Assembly: GCF_003716875.1 (NCBI RefSeq)
Contig: NZ_CP033077.1
Location: 930,001-994,000, forward strand
DNA from: Vibrio zhugei
Lineage (GTDB): Bacteria > Pseudomonadota > Gammaproteobacteria > Enterobacterales > Vibrionaceae
Length of the DNA: 64,000 nt
Direction: 5' to 3'
The notes below the pieces were generated by a model, which saw only the letters and a list, made by a program, of their open reading frames with translations, searched no databases and was not told the DNA's origin. Shown in pieces: positions 27,266 through 35,616 of this stretch. The stretch's first letter is position 1; each line of letters starts with the position of its first letter. The translations under genes and the position numbers were made by a program.

Positions 27266-28027
27266 TTATTCGCTCTCAGCGATCTTTTCCGCGTGGAAAC
27301 GCAGTCGAACATAATCGGCCATCCAGCCTTGCTCTGGCGAGTATAATTGGGGTTTGACTCGTTGCGCGGTGGCGTTAAGAAAGGTCTCTTCTAACTCGCT
27401 CGGCATGCCTGAAATGACGTGATTGGCAAAAATAGTAAGCCATGCTTCCACGCCAGACTCTAGCGGTGTTGGTCGAGAGAAACACTCGATGAAATGGACT
27501 TTAAACCCATGCTTTTCCAGTTGCGTTTTATACTCTTCTGCTGTTGGGAAGTACCAAGGGTTATGGAATGTGCCCATTTCCGGATGAGCTTCGATCACCG
27601 CTTGCATTGCGGTGGTTAGGGCATGGATGTTACCGGCTCCGCCAAATTCGCCGACAAAGCGTCCATTAGGTTTCAAAGCACGATTTACGCCTTGCAGTAC
27701 GTGGTGATAGTCGGTGATCCAATGCAACGCTGCGTTACTAAATACGGCATCGAACTCTGCATCAAAGGTGAGTGCATCGCCACTCATGACTTCCGCTTTC
27801 AGTCCTCGCGCTTTTATCGCATCAATCATACTTGGGCTAGCGTCAACACCATAGACATTGGTGCCTGCTTGCATGATTTGCTCGGCAAGTTCTCCGGTTC
27901 CGCACCCTAAATCTAAAATGGTCTCATTGGCTTTTGGAGCCAGTAAGTCAATGACTGAGCGTCCAAATTCAGACACAAACTGAGCATCTTTTTGGTATTG
28001 ATTGGCATTCCATTGTTGTGTAGACAT
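27266..28027 (-). CDS. Class I SAM-dependent methyltransferase
   Basis: The 253-residue protein has the SAM-binding motif ILDLGCGTGELAEQIMQAG, the acidic residue in VYGVDASPSMIDAIKARG and motif DAVFSNAALHWI. This resembles trans-aconitate or malonyl-ACP methyltransferases (UbiE/BioC type), but the acceptor cannot be assigned. An AAGGAGAAG site precedes the ATG. It is monocistronic. Confidence 0.85.
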   Translation of the reverse strand: MSTQQWNANQYQKDAQFVSEFGRSVIDLLAPKANETILDLGCGTGELAEQIMQAGTNVYGVDASPSMIDAIKARGLKAEVMSGDALTFDAEFDAVFSNAALHWITDYHHVLQGVNRALKPNGRFVGEFGGAGNIHALTTAMQAVIEAHPEMGTFHNPWYFPTAEEYKTQLEKHGFKVHFIECFSRPTPLESGVEAWLTIFANHVISGMPSELEETFLNATAQRVKPQLYSPEQGWMADYVRLRFHAEKIAESE

Positions 28028-28395
28028 TACTTCTCCTTAGTGAGCATGCTGACTTTGGCCGCCTAGCGATTGTACGTGCGGTCTGAATAGAAGATAACCA
28101 ATCGCTTCTTAGATGTCACCCCATAACGATATAATTTATTGAAAATAATGGCTTATTTCTACGCAAGAGTCTGCTTAATGCTCTTCTCGCTCTACGCCGA
28201 CGTCATTGCCATAGATAGACTATTGCTATGCGACTGGTCTAGAGTGGTTTTATAAGGGCGTCATAGACCCTTTATTTTTCTTATTTGCAATCATCAATAA
28301 AAACAAAGAGTTAAAAATACGCCACTGAAAAGGGTCAAATTAGGGGGTGAGTGCTAAGCGCTTGGTATTACGCCGCTTTGTGCTATATTGTTCTA
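28028..28395. other. Intergenic region and presumed CRISPR leader
   Basis: No gene is supported in this 368-base AT-rich stretch. The last ~100 bases lie immediately 5' of the first CRISPR repeat in the transcribed orientation and are the presumed leader. No cas gene is found here or anywhere in the window. Confidence 0.5.
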
Positions 28396-28544
28396 GTTCA
28401 CTGCCGCACAGGCAGCTTAGAAAGTGTTTTGTAAAAGGGTGATGAACATGAAAATGTTCACTGCCGCACAGGCAGCTTAGAAAAAAATAGTGTTTCGAAA
28501 GACTCATTTGTCATATGTTCACTGCCGCATAGGCAGCTTAGAAA
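28396..28544 (+). CRISPR. Orphan type I-F CRISPR mini-array, three repeats and two spacers
   Basis: The 28-bp repeats lie at 28396-28423, 28456-28483 and 28517-28544. They start GTTCACTGCCG and end AGGCAGCTTAGAAA, the classical type I-F sequence with the CTGCC/GGCAG stem. The third repeat has one C-to-T change in the loop (GCATAGG for GCACAGG). The spacers are 32 bp (28424-28455) and 33 bp (28484-28516). The repeat orientation implies transcription on the plus strand, toward the racemase gene. No cas1, cas2/3 or csy genes lie in the window, so any activity needs a system elsewhere. Confidence 0.93.
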
Positions 28545-28601
28545 TTCTTCAATCTTTAATCGTTCCAGCGTTGATTATTCATTCATTGAAGGAGAACGAC
28601 C

Positions 28602-28679
28602 ATGCCTAAAACTTATCTTGCTTTACTGCTGGCGCTATGCATGATGAATTTTACGCGTTATCAGAAGGAGAGAGCGTAA
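28602..28679 (+). CDS. Short leader ORF overlapping the racemase start
   Basis: A 25-codon frame begins MPKTYLALLLALCMMNF and has a good GAAGGAGAAC ribosome site. Its stop TAA shares its last base with the racemase ATG (TAATG), so the two are likely translationally coupled. The hydrophobic stretch resembles a truncated signal peptide. It may be a leader peptide or the stub of a degraded gene; no family is recognised. Confidence 0.5.
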   Translation: MPKTYLALLLALCMMNFTRYQKERA

Positions 28680-29389
28680 TGTCATACAGTCTTGGGGTGT
28701 TAGCTGGTATGGGGCCTCGCTCCACAGCGCCTTTTATCGATATGTTGGTGGATGAGTGCCAAAAGCAATACGGAGCCAAATTCGATATCGACTATCCCAA
28801 AATGCACATCATTTCCTTGCCGACACCTTTTTTCCCTGATCGGGTGGTTGAAGATGCTGCAATGTCAGCAGCACTGCGCGATGGGATTAGCGATTTGGTA
28901 AAAGCAGGGGTTAATTTGATCGCAGTTCCCTGTAATCTGGCCCATTGTTACTTCGCTGAGATGCTGGAAGCCAGTGCTGGCATTCCTGTCCTGCATATTG
29001 CCGATTGTGCGCTTGAACACTTGCCTGATGAAGCGGAGAACATTGCCGTGATTGCGACTGAGGCTACGCTTGATGCGGGTTTTTATCAGCAACGTCTACA
29101 TATAGCGGGAAAGCGCTGTGTCTCTTCTGACTCATTACGCGTGATTACCACGCGTTTAATTGCGCTGATTAAGCAAAACGGATTTGCCGATCCTGAAGTG
29201 ATAACACAGTGGGGGACCCTGATTTCCTTAGCGCAGAAAGCTGGCGCTCAGGCGCTGCTTATTGCCTGTACGGACATAAGCCCTCTGCTTAAAAGCCATC
29301 CTCAACAGCTGCTGCCGATGGTGGATACGGCAACAAGTCTCGCTGAAGCTGTCATTCGCGATTTTGCAAAGATGAGGCTGAGCCAGTAG
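28679..29389 (+). CDS. Aspartate/glutamate racemase family protein
   Basis: The 236-residue protein has LGVLAGMGPRSTAPFIDMLVDECQ at the N-terminus and the two active-site cysteines in AVPCNLAHCYF and LIACTDISPLL. These belong to the cofactor-independent Asp/Glu racemase (YgeA-type) family, which interconverts amino acid enantiomers through two cysteines. The start at 28679 follows AAGGAGAGAGCG and overlaps the leader ORF. The gene is complete, ending 70 bp before the IS30 element. Confidence 0.88.
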   Translation: MSYSLGVLAGMGPRSTAPFIDMLVDECQKQYGAKFDIDYPKMHIISLPTPFFPDRVVEDAAMSAALRDGISDLVKAGVNLIAVPCNLAHCYFAEMLEASAGIPVLHIADCALEHLPDEAENIAVIATEATLDAGFYQQRLHIAGKRCVSSDSLRVITTRLIALIKQNGFADPEVITQWGTLISLAQKAGAQALLIACTDISPLLKSHPQQLLPMVDTATSLAEAVIRDFAKMRLSQ

Positions 29390-30002
29390 CTGAATTTAGC
29401 CATGATGCCCAGGCAGGTATTTGCTTGGCACGGGAGGATTTTTAGCACTAAACAGGCCCGATTTCAGATAATAAGTGCGACATTCATGGAAATATGTAGA
29501 AGAGGAAGCCAACTGCTGAAAGTGGTACGCTCTTCTCGCCAAAGAAACAAGCAGTACTACCATGAATTATCAACAGTTGACCGAAGGCAGAAGATACCAG
29601 ATTTCTGCTCTTTTGGAACGGGGAATTTCGGTTCCTGAAATAGCTAAAACAGTTCAGTGCCACCGCTCGACGGTATACCGTGAGCTTAAACGCGGTCGGA
29701 AGGGAGAGCATTATTGCCCTAACGAAGCCCAGATGTCGTCTACCAAAAAGCGCAAAACAGCACGTAAATACCGAATACCAAAGGAACGTGTCGATTTTAT
29801 CCGCCTTCTTTTAGAAACAGATTGGAGTCCAGAGCAGATTTCTAATGTATTAACGAAAATTGGTGCATCTGTCAGTCATGAGTGGATCTATCGCTTTGTT
29901 GCTCAAGATAAACGCTTGGGCGGTAAGTTATATCGTCACTTGAGACAAGGTCATAAGCGGTATCGCCGAGGTAAACAAGAGAAAGCTCCAGCGATAAAAA
30001 AT

Positions 30003-31294
30003 GGTTCATCGCGGATTAGCGGGAATTTAAAACAAAAACGGTAGAAAGTGATATGGTTTAGTCGCCAAACAAAAATCATACACAAACTACCGTTTTCATG
30101 ATGAATCATACTTTTCTATCCTCTTTTTGGGAAGGCTTTCATGTCGTAAAGTCTGCTCAAACGTCTTCTCTTATCACCATTACTCTCAAACCCAGCACAA
30201 CCGCTCGGTGTTCATGTGGGCAATATGTTCAAGCCATACATGATTATCAGTGGCGAACGATTAAGGAAGCGATGATGCTCGGCGTACCTGTCGAACTATC
30301 CGTACAAACAAGGCGTATCAAGTGCCCTGACTGTGGTATCAAAACCGAATCTATTTCTTGGCTTGAACCTTTTGCGCGCCTAACTAACCGCTTACGTAGT
30401 TATATTGAACAGTTGCTGCCTCTTCTTCCTATTAAGCATATTTCCCAGATGACGGGCGTTCATTGGCACACGATTAAGGAGATAGATAAGCGCCGACTAA
30501 AAAATGGGGTGCCAGAGGTCAACTGGGCCGAGCTGAAACAACTGGTCATGGATGAGTTTGCGCTCTTTAAGGGACATCGTTATGCCACCGTTATCGCGGA
30601 TGCTAAGACGCATCAAGTGCTGTGGATAGGCGTTGGACGAAGTCGACAAGATATCCGTCCCTTCTTTGAGTTACTTGGTCAGTATTGCCAGAACATAGGG
30701 GCGGTTGCGATGGATATGAATACGGCTTTCGACCTCGAAGTGCAGCAACATTGCCCCAACGCTCGCATTGTGTACGACTTATTTCATGTGGTCGCCAAAT
30801 TTGGTCGGGAAGTGATGGATAGAGTCAGAGTTGATCAAGCGAATCAACTCAAACAAGACAAGAAAGCACGCCAATGGATTAAGCGCTCTCGCTGGATTCT
30901 CCTTAAAAACAGAGGCAACTTAGACAGTAAGCAGGAGAGCTACCTAAGTGAGATACTGAGTATGAACAAGGACTTAATGGTGACGTATTTACTTGGCTCT
31001 CAGCTTAAAGAGTTATGGCGATGCCAGTCAGAAAGCGAAGCGAGAGACTTATGGGACGTATGGTGGGGGCAAGTTCAAGAAAGCGGGATCAAGCCGCTTA
31101 TGGACTTCGCAAGAAAGCTCAAACCTTATCTTCATGGCATCGTTGCTTCTGCATGCTATCCACTCAATACCTGTACGCTCGAGGGCATAAACAACAAGAT
31201 AAAGTTAATCAAGCGAATGGGTTACGGCTATCGAGATACTGATTACTTCTTTTTAAAGATAAAAGCGGCTTTCCCCGGAAAGCCGCGATGAACC
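30003..31294 (+). mobile_element. ISL3-family insertion sequence, 1292 bp
   Basis: The termini are GGTTCATCGCGG at the left and CCGCGATGAACC at the right. The flanking 8-bp duplication TAAAAAAT is seen at 29995-30002 and again at 31295-31302; 8 bp is the ISL3 norm. The single transposase gene fills the element. The perfect duplication and intact gene suggest a recent, possibly active insertion. Confidence 0.96.
30098..31291 (+). CDS. ISL3-family transposase
   Basis: The 397-residue transposase has the N-terminal zinc-finger region (CSCGQYVQAIHDYQWRTI followed by RRIKCPDCGIKTES) and a DDE domain with VMDEFALFKGHRYATVIAD, VAMDMNTAFDLEVQQHCPNARIVYDLFHV and the C-terminal CTLEGINNKIKLIKRMGYGYRD. 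These are hallmarks of ISL3 transposases. The stop codon lies inside the right inverted repeat. The frame is intact. Confidence 0.95.
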   Translation: MMNHTFLSSFWEGFHVVKSAQTSSLITITLKPSTTARCSCGQYVQAIHDYQWRTIKEAMMLGVPVELSVQTRRIKCPDCGIKTESISWLEPFARLTNRLRSYIEQLLPLLPIKHISQMTGVHWHTIKEIDKRRLKNGVPEVNWAELKQLVMDEFALFKGHRYATVIADAKTHQVLWIGVGRSRQDIRPFFELLGQYCQNIGAVAMDMNTAFDLEVQQHCPNARIVYDLFHVVAKFGREVMDRVRVDQANQLKQDKKARQWIKRSRWILLKNRGNLDSKQESYLSEILSMNKDLMVTYLLGSQLKELWRCQSESEARDLWDVWWGQVQESGIKPLMDFARKLKPYLHGIVASACYPLNTCTLEGINNKIKLIKRMGYGYRDTDYFFLKIKAAFPGKPR

Positions 31295-31887
31295 TAAAAA
31301 ATGCCGTTTCGATTGATGATAGACCAAGCATCGTTGACAGTAAGGAGCGGTTTGGTGACTGGGAAATCGACACTGTGCTAGGTAAGCATGGTACAGGTGC
31401 AATGGTGACTATTTTAGAGCGTAAGACTCGATTTTACGTGGTAAAGAAAGTGCCATCTAAGTCAGCGGATGATGTCACCAAAGCGACAATAGAGCTACTG
31501 AAGCCCTATAAGAAACATGTCCATACCATTACGGCAGATAACGGGCGAGAGTTTGCAGGTCATGAAACCATCGCAAAAGAATTAAAGGCTGATGTGTACT
31601 TTGCTCATCCGTACAGTTCTTGGGAGCGTGGTGCTAATGAGAATGCGAACGGTCTTTTAAGGCAATATGTGAAGAAAGGAACCGATCTAACGACAGTGAC
31701 GGACATCGATATAGAGTTCGCTTTATCGCGGATAAATTACCGTCCGAGAAAGTGTTTAGGCTTCAAGCAGGCAGCCATTATATTTGAGGAGATGGCTTTA
31801 GCTTCTTGATATTGGAGAGTGTCGCACTTCGCAGTTGAATTCGGGGGTAACCAAATTCACGTGACATGACTTTACCAATACCCTTAT

Positions 31888-31928
31888 GCATTAAGTACGG
31901 TGGGATTATCTCGTGGCTTAACAGATCA
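31888..31928 (+). repeat. Fragment of a ktrB/trkH-type gene
   Basis: This segment matches 41265-41305 within ktrB at 38 of 41 positions, including the run ACGGTGGGATTATCTCG. It encodes the TVGLSRGLT filter region in the same orientation. Nothing on either side resembles ktrB, so it is a scar of a second copy or of a recombination event. Confidence 0.75.
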
Positions 31929-32022
31929 TCAATATCTTGATGTATATGGGTGATTACAGAAGAGTTATTCTGCATATTGAAATATATACCGAATTGATCG
32001 TAAAAAGATTTTGCCAGTTTTG

Positions 32023-32053
32023 AAGCGGATGCCGTGGGTGTCCTGATTGTATT
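32023..32053 (+). repeat. 31-bp dispersed repeat, copy A
   Basis: It shares 28 of 31 bases with 50311-50341, around the core CCGTGGGTGTCCTGAT, in the same orientation. Copy B begins exactly where the truncated LysR homology stops, so it may be the end of an unrecognised mobile element or an attachment-like site. Confidence 0.6.
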
Positions 32054-32404
32054 TTTCAGTTATTACGTGGATTATAATATACAACAATCGATTGCGGTAT
32101 TAATGTATTTCTCTAATGTAAAATAAGCGATTTAGATCATTAGGTCTAAAATGAATTTATACAGATTTTTTTATGAAGAGGAAAATTGTTAACACGTTTC
32201 TGCCCCAAACAGTGTTACGTCAGTTGTTGAATACTAAAATGGTTTCTATTAGTTTCCCTCAATTTATCTAATAACAACTAATTCCAAGAACAAATTTTTG
32301 TCCCAATAGTATCCTTATGTGTCCTTTAAGCCACTTTTGAGCGTCTATCCTATTGCATAAAATGACTCCATTACAGCAAAACACAGCAATACTGGAGCAC
32401 AATT

Positions 32405-33181
32405 ATGAAAATCACACAAATTCGCAATGCAACACAAGTCATCGATTATGCAGGTAAAACATTCCTTATTGACCCAATGTTAGCGCCAAAAGGCACTTAC
32501 CCTGGATTTGAAGGAACAGCAAATTCACACTTACGCAATCCAACAGTTGAATTGCCTCTGCCTCTTGAAAGCATCATCAATGTGGACGCTGTTCTTCTAA
32601 CTCATACTCACCCAGACCACTGGGATGAAACAGCAGTGAATGCGTTACCTAAAGATAAATTGATTTTTGTACAGCACAAAGGTGATGAGGCTATTCTTCT
32701 ATCACAAGGTTTTACCAACGTTAAAATCTTCTCTGAAGAGACTGACTATCACGGTATTTCATTTACACGTACCGTCTGCCAGCATGGCTCTGATGCAGCG
32801 TTCCAACATGATCAAATGGCTGAAATTTTGGGTGAAGTGACAGGCGTGATTTTTTCCCATGCCGATGAAGAAAAGTTATATGTGGTTGGTGATACGATTT
32901 GGATTCCAAGTGTAGAAGAAACCATGAAAAAAGAACAACCTGGTGTCGTTATTCTCAATACAGGTTGGGCGCATGTACTGGGCTTTGGTCCTATTATTAT
33001 GGGTAAAGAAGATGTACTAAAAACACACCAAGTGCTACCTAAAGCGAAAATCGTTGCGACTCATATGGGGGCGGTTAACCATGTATTGGTGACTACTCAA
33101 GAAATGCGCGAATACGCAGCTTCAAATATGATTAGCGATTTTGTGTTTGTTCCAGAAGATGGTGAAACAGTGATAATCTAG
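32405..33181 (+). CDS. MBL-fold metallo-hydrolase
   Basis: The 258-residue protein has the metallo-beta-lactamase motif LLTHTHPDHWDE (HxHxDH) at about residues 72-83, with further ligands in CQHGSD, VVGDTIWIP and ATHMGAVNH. The UlaG-like layout suggests a hydrolase or lactonase that acts on a small cytoplasmic metabolite; the substrate is unknown. It has a GGAG site before the ATG. It is followed by a GlxA-type regulator in the same direction. Confidence 0.85.
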   Translation: MKITQIRNATQVIDYAGKTFLIDPMLAPKGTYPGFEGTANSHLRNPTVELPLPLESIINVDAVLLTHTHPDHWDETAVNALPKDKLIFVQHKGDEAILLSQGFTNVKIFSEETDYHGISFTRTVCQHGSDAAFQHDQMAEILGEVTGVIFSHADEEKLYVVGDTIWIPSVEETMKKEQPGVVILNTGWAHVLGFGPIIMGKEDVLKTHQVLPKAKIVATHMGAVNHVLVTTQEMREYAASNMISDFVFVPEDGETVII

Positions 33182-33277
33182 TTTTGATGTCATAAAGCAA
33201 ACCTATGGCCTGCGTTTATGAACCGCACAGAGTAGTGTACTAACATTGCTCTGTGCATTTTACTTTGGAAACGAACT

Positions 33278-34243
33278 ATGTATCTCAATGAAAACCATAA
33301 AATTCCTTCCGTTGCTGTTGTTGTTTTCAATCGCTTTAGCCCGTTTCATATTTCTGTCCCTAGCATTGTGTTTGGAAGAGATACCCTTAATGAAGCTTTT
33401 TTCGAGCTTAAATTTGTCGCTGGAGAGGAAGGACCGATTTTATCTGATATCGGTATGGAAATTCATACAGAGGCGCAGCTTGATTTTCTAGAGTATTGCG
33501 ACATCATCGCTGTACCTTATTGGAGAACAATTGACGAACGCCCTAATGAAAAGTTGCTCAATGCTCTCTGTCGTGCTCATGCCCGAGGCGCATTGGTTGT
33601 CGGTTTATGTCTTGGTGGTTATGTTCTCGCCTATGCAGGCTTATTAGCGGGGAAACGAGCTGCGACACATTGGGAATTAGAACAGGATTTTAGTCAACGC
33701 TTTCCAGAAGTTTCGCTCGATACGAACGCCTTATATGTTGAAGATCGCGGGGTGATCACCTCAGCAGGTACTGCCGCAGGTATCGATTGTTGTCTGTATG
33801 TTTTCCGCAAATACTACAGCAGTACAATTGCGAATCGAGTAGCAAGAAGAATGGTTGTGCCTCCATACAGAGATGGCGGGCAAGCTCAGTTTATCGATCA
33901 ACCAATACCTGTGACGACATCTGATTCACGTATCAATGCATTAATGGACAATATCAGGCGCAATATCAATCAAAAATATTCACTGGATGAGTTAGCAGAT
34001 TCAGTGATGATGACCCGTCGAACTTTTACGAGAAAATTTAATAGAGCTACAGGTATGTCATTTGGAGAATGGCTGACGGCTGAGCGACTAAACTTGGCTC
34101 AGGATCTACTTGAATCTACAGATTTGTCTATTGAACAGATTGTCGCAAAAACTGGGTTTAGCTCAGTTCTCATTTTCAGAGATAAATTTAAAGAGCGTTA
34201 TGAGGTGACCCCCAACCGTTGGAGGAAAACGTTCCACCAATAG
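33278..34243 (+). CDS. GlxA-type AraC-family regulator (DJ-1/PfpI plus HTH)
   Basis: The 321-residue protein has an N-terminal DJ-1/PfpI domain (PSVAVVVFNRFSPFHISVPSIVFG, then GALVVGLCLGGYVLAYAGLLAGKRAATHWE with the nucleophile-elbow Cys) and a C-terminal AraC domain (YSLDELADSVMMTRRTFTRKFNRATGMSFGEWL and IEQIVAKTGFSSVLIFRDKFKERYEVTPNRWR). Such FtrA/GlxA-like regulators respond to small metabolites. It probably controls the adjacent MBL-fold gene (inference). Confidence 0.88.
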   Translation: MYLNENHKIPSVAVVVFNRFSPFHISVPSIVFGRDTLNEAFFELKFVAGEEGPILSDIGMEIHTEAQLDFLEYCDIIAVPYWRTIDERPNEKLLNALCRAHARGALVVGLCLGGYVLAYAGLLAGKRAATHWELEQDFSQRFPEVSLDTNALYVEDRGVITSAGTAAGIDCCLYVFRKYYSSTIANRVARRMVVPPYRDGGQAQFIDQPIPVTTSDSRINALMDNIRRNINQKYSLDELADSVMMTRRTFTRKFNRATGMSFGEWLTAERLNLAQDLLESTDLSIEQIVAKTGFSSVLIFRDKFKERYEVTPNRWRKTFHQ

Positions 34244-34460
34244 CCTTAGATAAATATTCAGCGCCCCAACTAAGGTTTGCCATACATTTCCTCATGTCAA
34301 TTCCGATTATTAGGGAGGTTAGCGTAGCTCATTAATGTCCAGAGACGTGCCAGCCGATGCTCGATAGCACGTTCTTGTTCGATCCTCACATAATAGTAAG
34401 CTTACATACATTTTGTCTGTCTGGTTCTCCATGAATCGCCGCTGATTTACCATACCGATC

Positions 34461-34850
34461 CTAAGACAGATAGTTTTTAACTGATTTCATCATTTTTTGG
34501 AACGATGGGCACTCTAAGTGAGATGGTTGAGGGCACGTTGCTACATGTTTTAGGCTATCTCGTACCACTTTGAGACGTTTAATTTGCGCATCAATCTCTA
34601 CCGTTTTTTGAGTCAGCAAAACTCGGTCAATAGCCAACTCATCGTGTTCATTAAACATCGTTGAGATTTCACTGAGTGATAATCCAGCCAAACGGCCTAG
34701 AGAGATAATACTCAGCTTATTTAGTACGTTTGGTGCGTATTGCCGTCGCAGTCCTTTTCTACCTGTAGAATGGATAAGTCCGAGTTTTTCATAATATCTC
34801 AGTGTTGAAGGATTGAATCCAGACTCACTGGACACGGTCGCAATATCCAT
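34461..34850 (-). CDS. MerR-family regulator
   Basis: The protein of about 129 residues has a MerR helix-turn-helix (MDIATVSSESGFNPSTLRYYEKLGLIHSTGRKGLRRQY), a coiled-coil helix and a C-terminal CPQPSHLECPSF pair of cysteines that could bind a metal or sense a thiol-reactive compound. The start at 34850 follows GAGGAATTTT; the upstream in-frame ATG at 34862 lies inside that ribosome site. It is divergent from the DUF2938 gene. Confidence 0.87.
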   Translation of the reverse strand: MDIATVSSESGFNPSTLRYYEKLGLIHSTGRKGLRRQYAPNVLNKLSIISLGRLAGLSLSEISTMFNEHDELAIDRVLLTQKTVEIDAQIKRLKVVRDSLKHVATCPQPSHLECPSFQKMMKSVKNYLS

Positions 34851-34861
34851 AAAATTCCTCA

Positions 34862-34892
34862 TTGACTTAAAGTTAACTTCAAGTTGTATGAT
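34862..34892 (+). promoter_or_regulatory. MerR-type promoter with 19-bp spacer
   Basis: TTGACT (34862-34867) and TATGAT (34887-34892) are separated by 19 bp, and the spacer holds the dyad ACTTAAAGTTAACTTCAAGT. This is the architecture activated by MerR-family proteins through DNA untwisting. It drives the DUF2938 gene and is bound, in all likelihood, by the divergent MerR regulator. Confidence 0.88.
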
Positions 34893-34937
34893 AGCTGCAA
34901 TCTAGCAAAATTTTAATGAAATAATGAGGAATCTCGA

Positions 34938-35432
34938 ATGGATACAATGGAATGGCTACAAACAATTCTGGTTGGTATTGGTGCTACTCTAGTTATGGAC
35001 TCATGGGCTTGTTTTCAAAAACGAGTATTAAGAATTCAGCCTCTCGATTATGGACTGGTAGTACGGTGGGTAAGCTTCATTCCAAGAGGTCAGTTGATTC
35101 ATCATACAATAGTGAACACACCACCGATAAAAGGAGAAAAGCGGTTGGGCTGGGGCTTACATTATTTGATAGGGATCGTTTTGGCTTTAATTCATGTATT
35201 GCTATGGGGAGAAGTATGGTTAAACAGCCCGCGTATACTGCCAGCGCTTATTACTGGTGTTGTTACGCTGATTTTTCCTTTCTGCATCATCCAACCTTGC
35301 TTTGGTTTTGGGGTCGCAGCAAGTAAAACTCCTTCGCCATGGAAAGCGAGGGGACTGAGTCTATTGGTCCACAGCTTCTATGGAGTGGGTTTATTTTGGT
35401 CGGCTTGGGTATTGAATTCTCGTTTCTTTTAA
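34938..35432 (+). CDS. DUF2938 integral membrane protein
   Basis: The 164-residue protein has four hydrophobic segments and the pattern TILVGIGATLVMDSWACFQKRV, WVSFIPRGQLIHHTI, LGWGLHYLIGIVLALIHVLLWG and CIIQPCFGFGVAASKTP. This fits the DUF2938 family of uncharacterised membrane proteins. Its promoter is of MerR type, so it belongs to the regulon of the divergent regulator, possibly for export or for a membrane stress response (inference). Confidence 0.8.
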   Translation: MDTMEWLQTILVGIGATLVMDSWACFQKRVLRIQPLDYGLVVRWVSFIPRGQLIHHTIVNTPPIKGEKRLGWGLHYLIGIVLALIHVLLWGEVWLNSPRILPALITGVVTLIFPFCIIQPCFGFGVAASKTPSPWKARGLSLLVHSFYGVGLFWSAWVLNSRFF

Positions 35433-35616
35433 ATTTGAGTAAATTCTATAACGCACAATGGTTTCTCAACGTTATGAATGATCAGGTAGGGCATGATTTT
35501 CGTTACCTGATGTCTGCCTATAATCGAGTTAGAGCACCGAGTCATAATGGCTCGATCACTATTCATTTGCCTAGTAGGACGTTGCCCGAAAGTGTACAAG
35601 TGACAGTACGATCTGG

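Larger units (their letters stand above)
29562..31809 (+). pseudogene. IS30 transposase split by ISL3
   Basis: The 5' part (29562-30002, 147 codons) has the IS30 N-terminal helix-turn-helix (LTEGRRYQISALLERGISVPEIAKTVQCHRSTVYRELKRG). The 3' part (31303-31809) carries the DDE domain: GDWEIDTVLGK, ITADNGREFAGH and SWERGANENANGLLRQY. Removing the ISL3 insert with one copy of the 8-bp duplication restores a single frame of about 315 codons without a frameshift (APAIKN joined to AVSIDDRP). It was therefore intact when hit and would be repaired by precise excision. Confidence 0.92.
29457..31845 (+). mobile_element. IS30-family element interrupted by an ISL3 element
   Basis: Related inverted ends lie near 29457-29484 and 31818-31845; both read inward with CCCGA-TTCA and then AAGTGCGACA. 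Between them is a split IS30 transposase gene. Outer limits are approximate because the few matching terminal bases cannot be told from flanking sequence, and no target duplication could be fixed. With the ISL3 insert removed the element would be about 1.1 kb, normal for IS30. Confidence 0.82.
31846..32404. other. Gene-free region with fragments of other loci
   Basis: This 560-base AT-rich stretch has no supported gene. It contains a 41-bp near copy of the ktrB 3' region (31888-31928, 38 matches) and a 31-bp sequence (32023-32053) that recurs at 50311-50341. The last ~200 bases should contain the promoter of the MBL-fold gene. Confidence 0.6.

Noticed and set aside
28396..28544. CRISPR-associated Tn7-like transposon
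   Set aside because: The repeats are I-F, but no tnsABC, tniQ or cas gene is present anywhere in the window, and the repeat is canonical rather than the diverged form of I-F3 elements.
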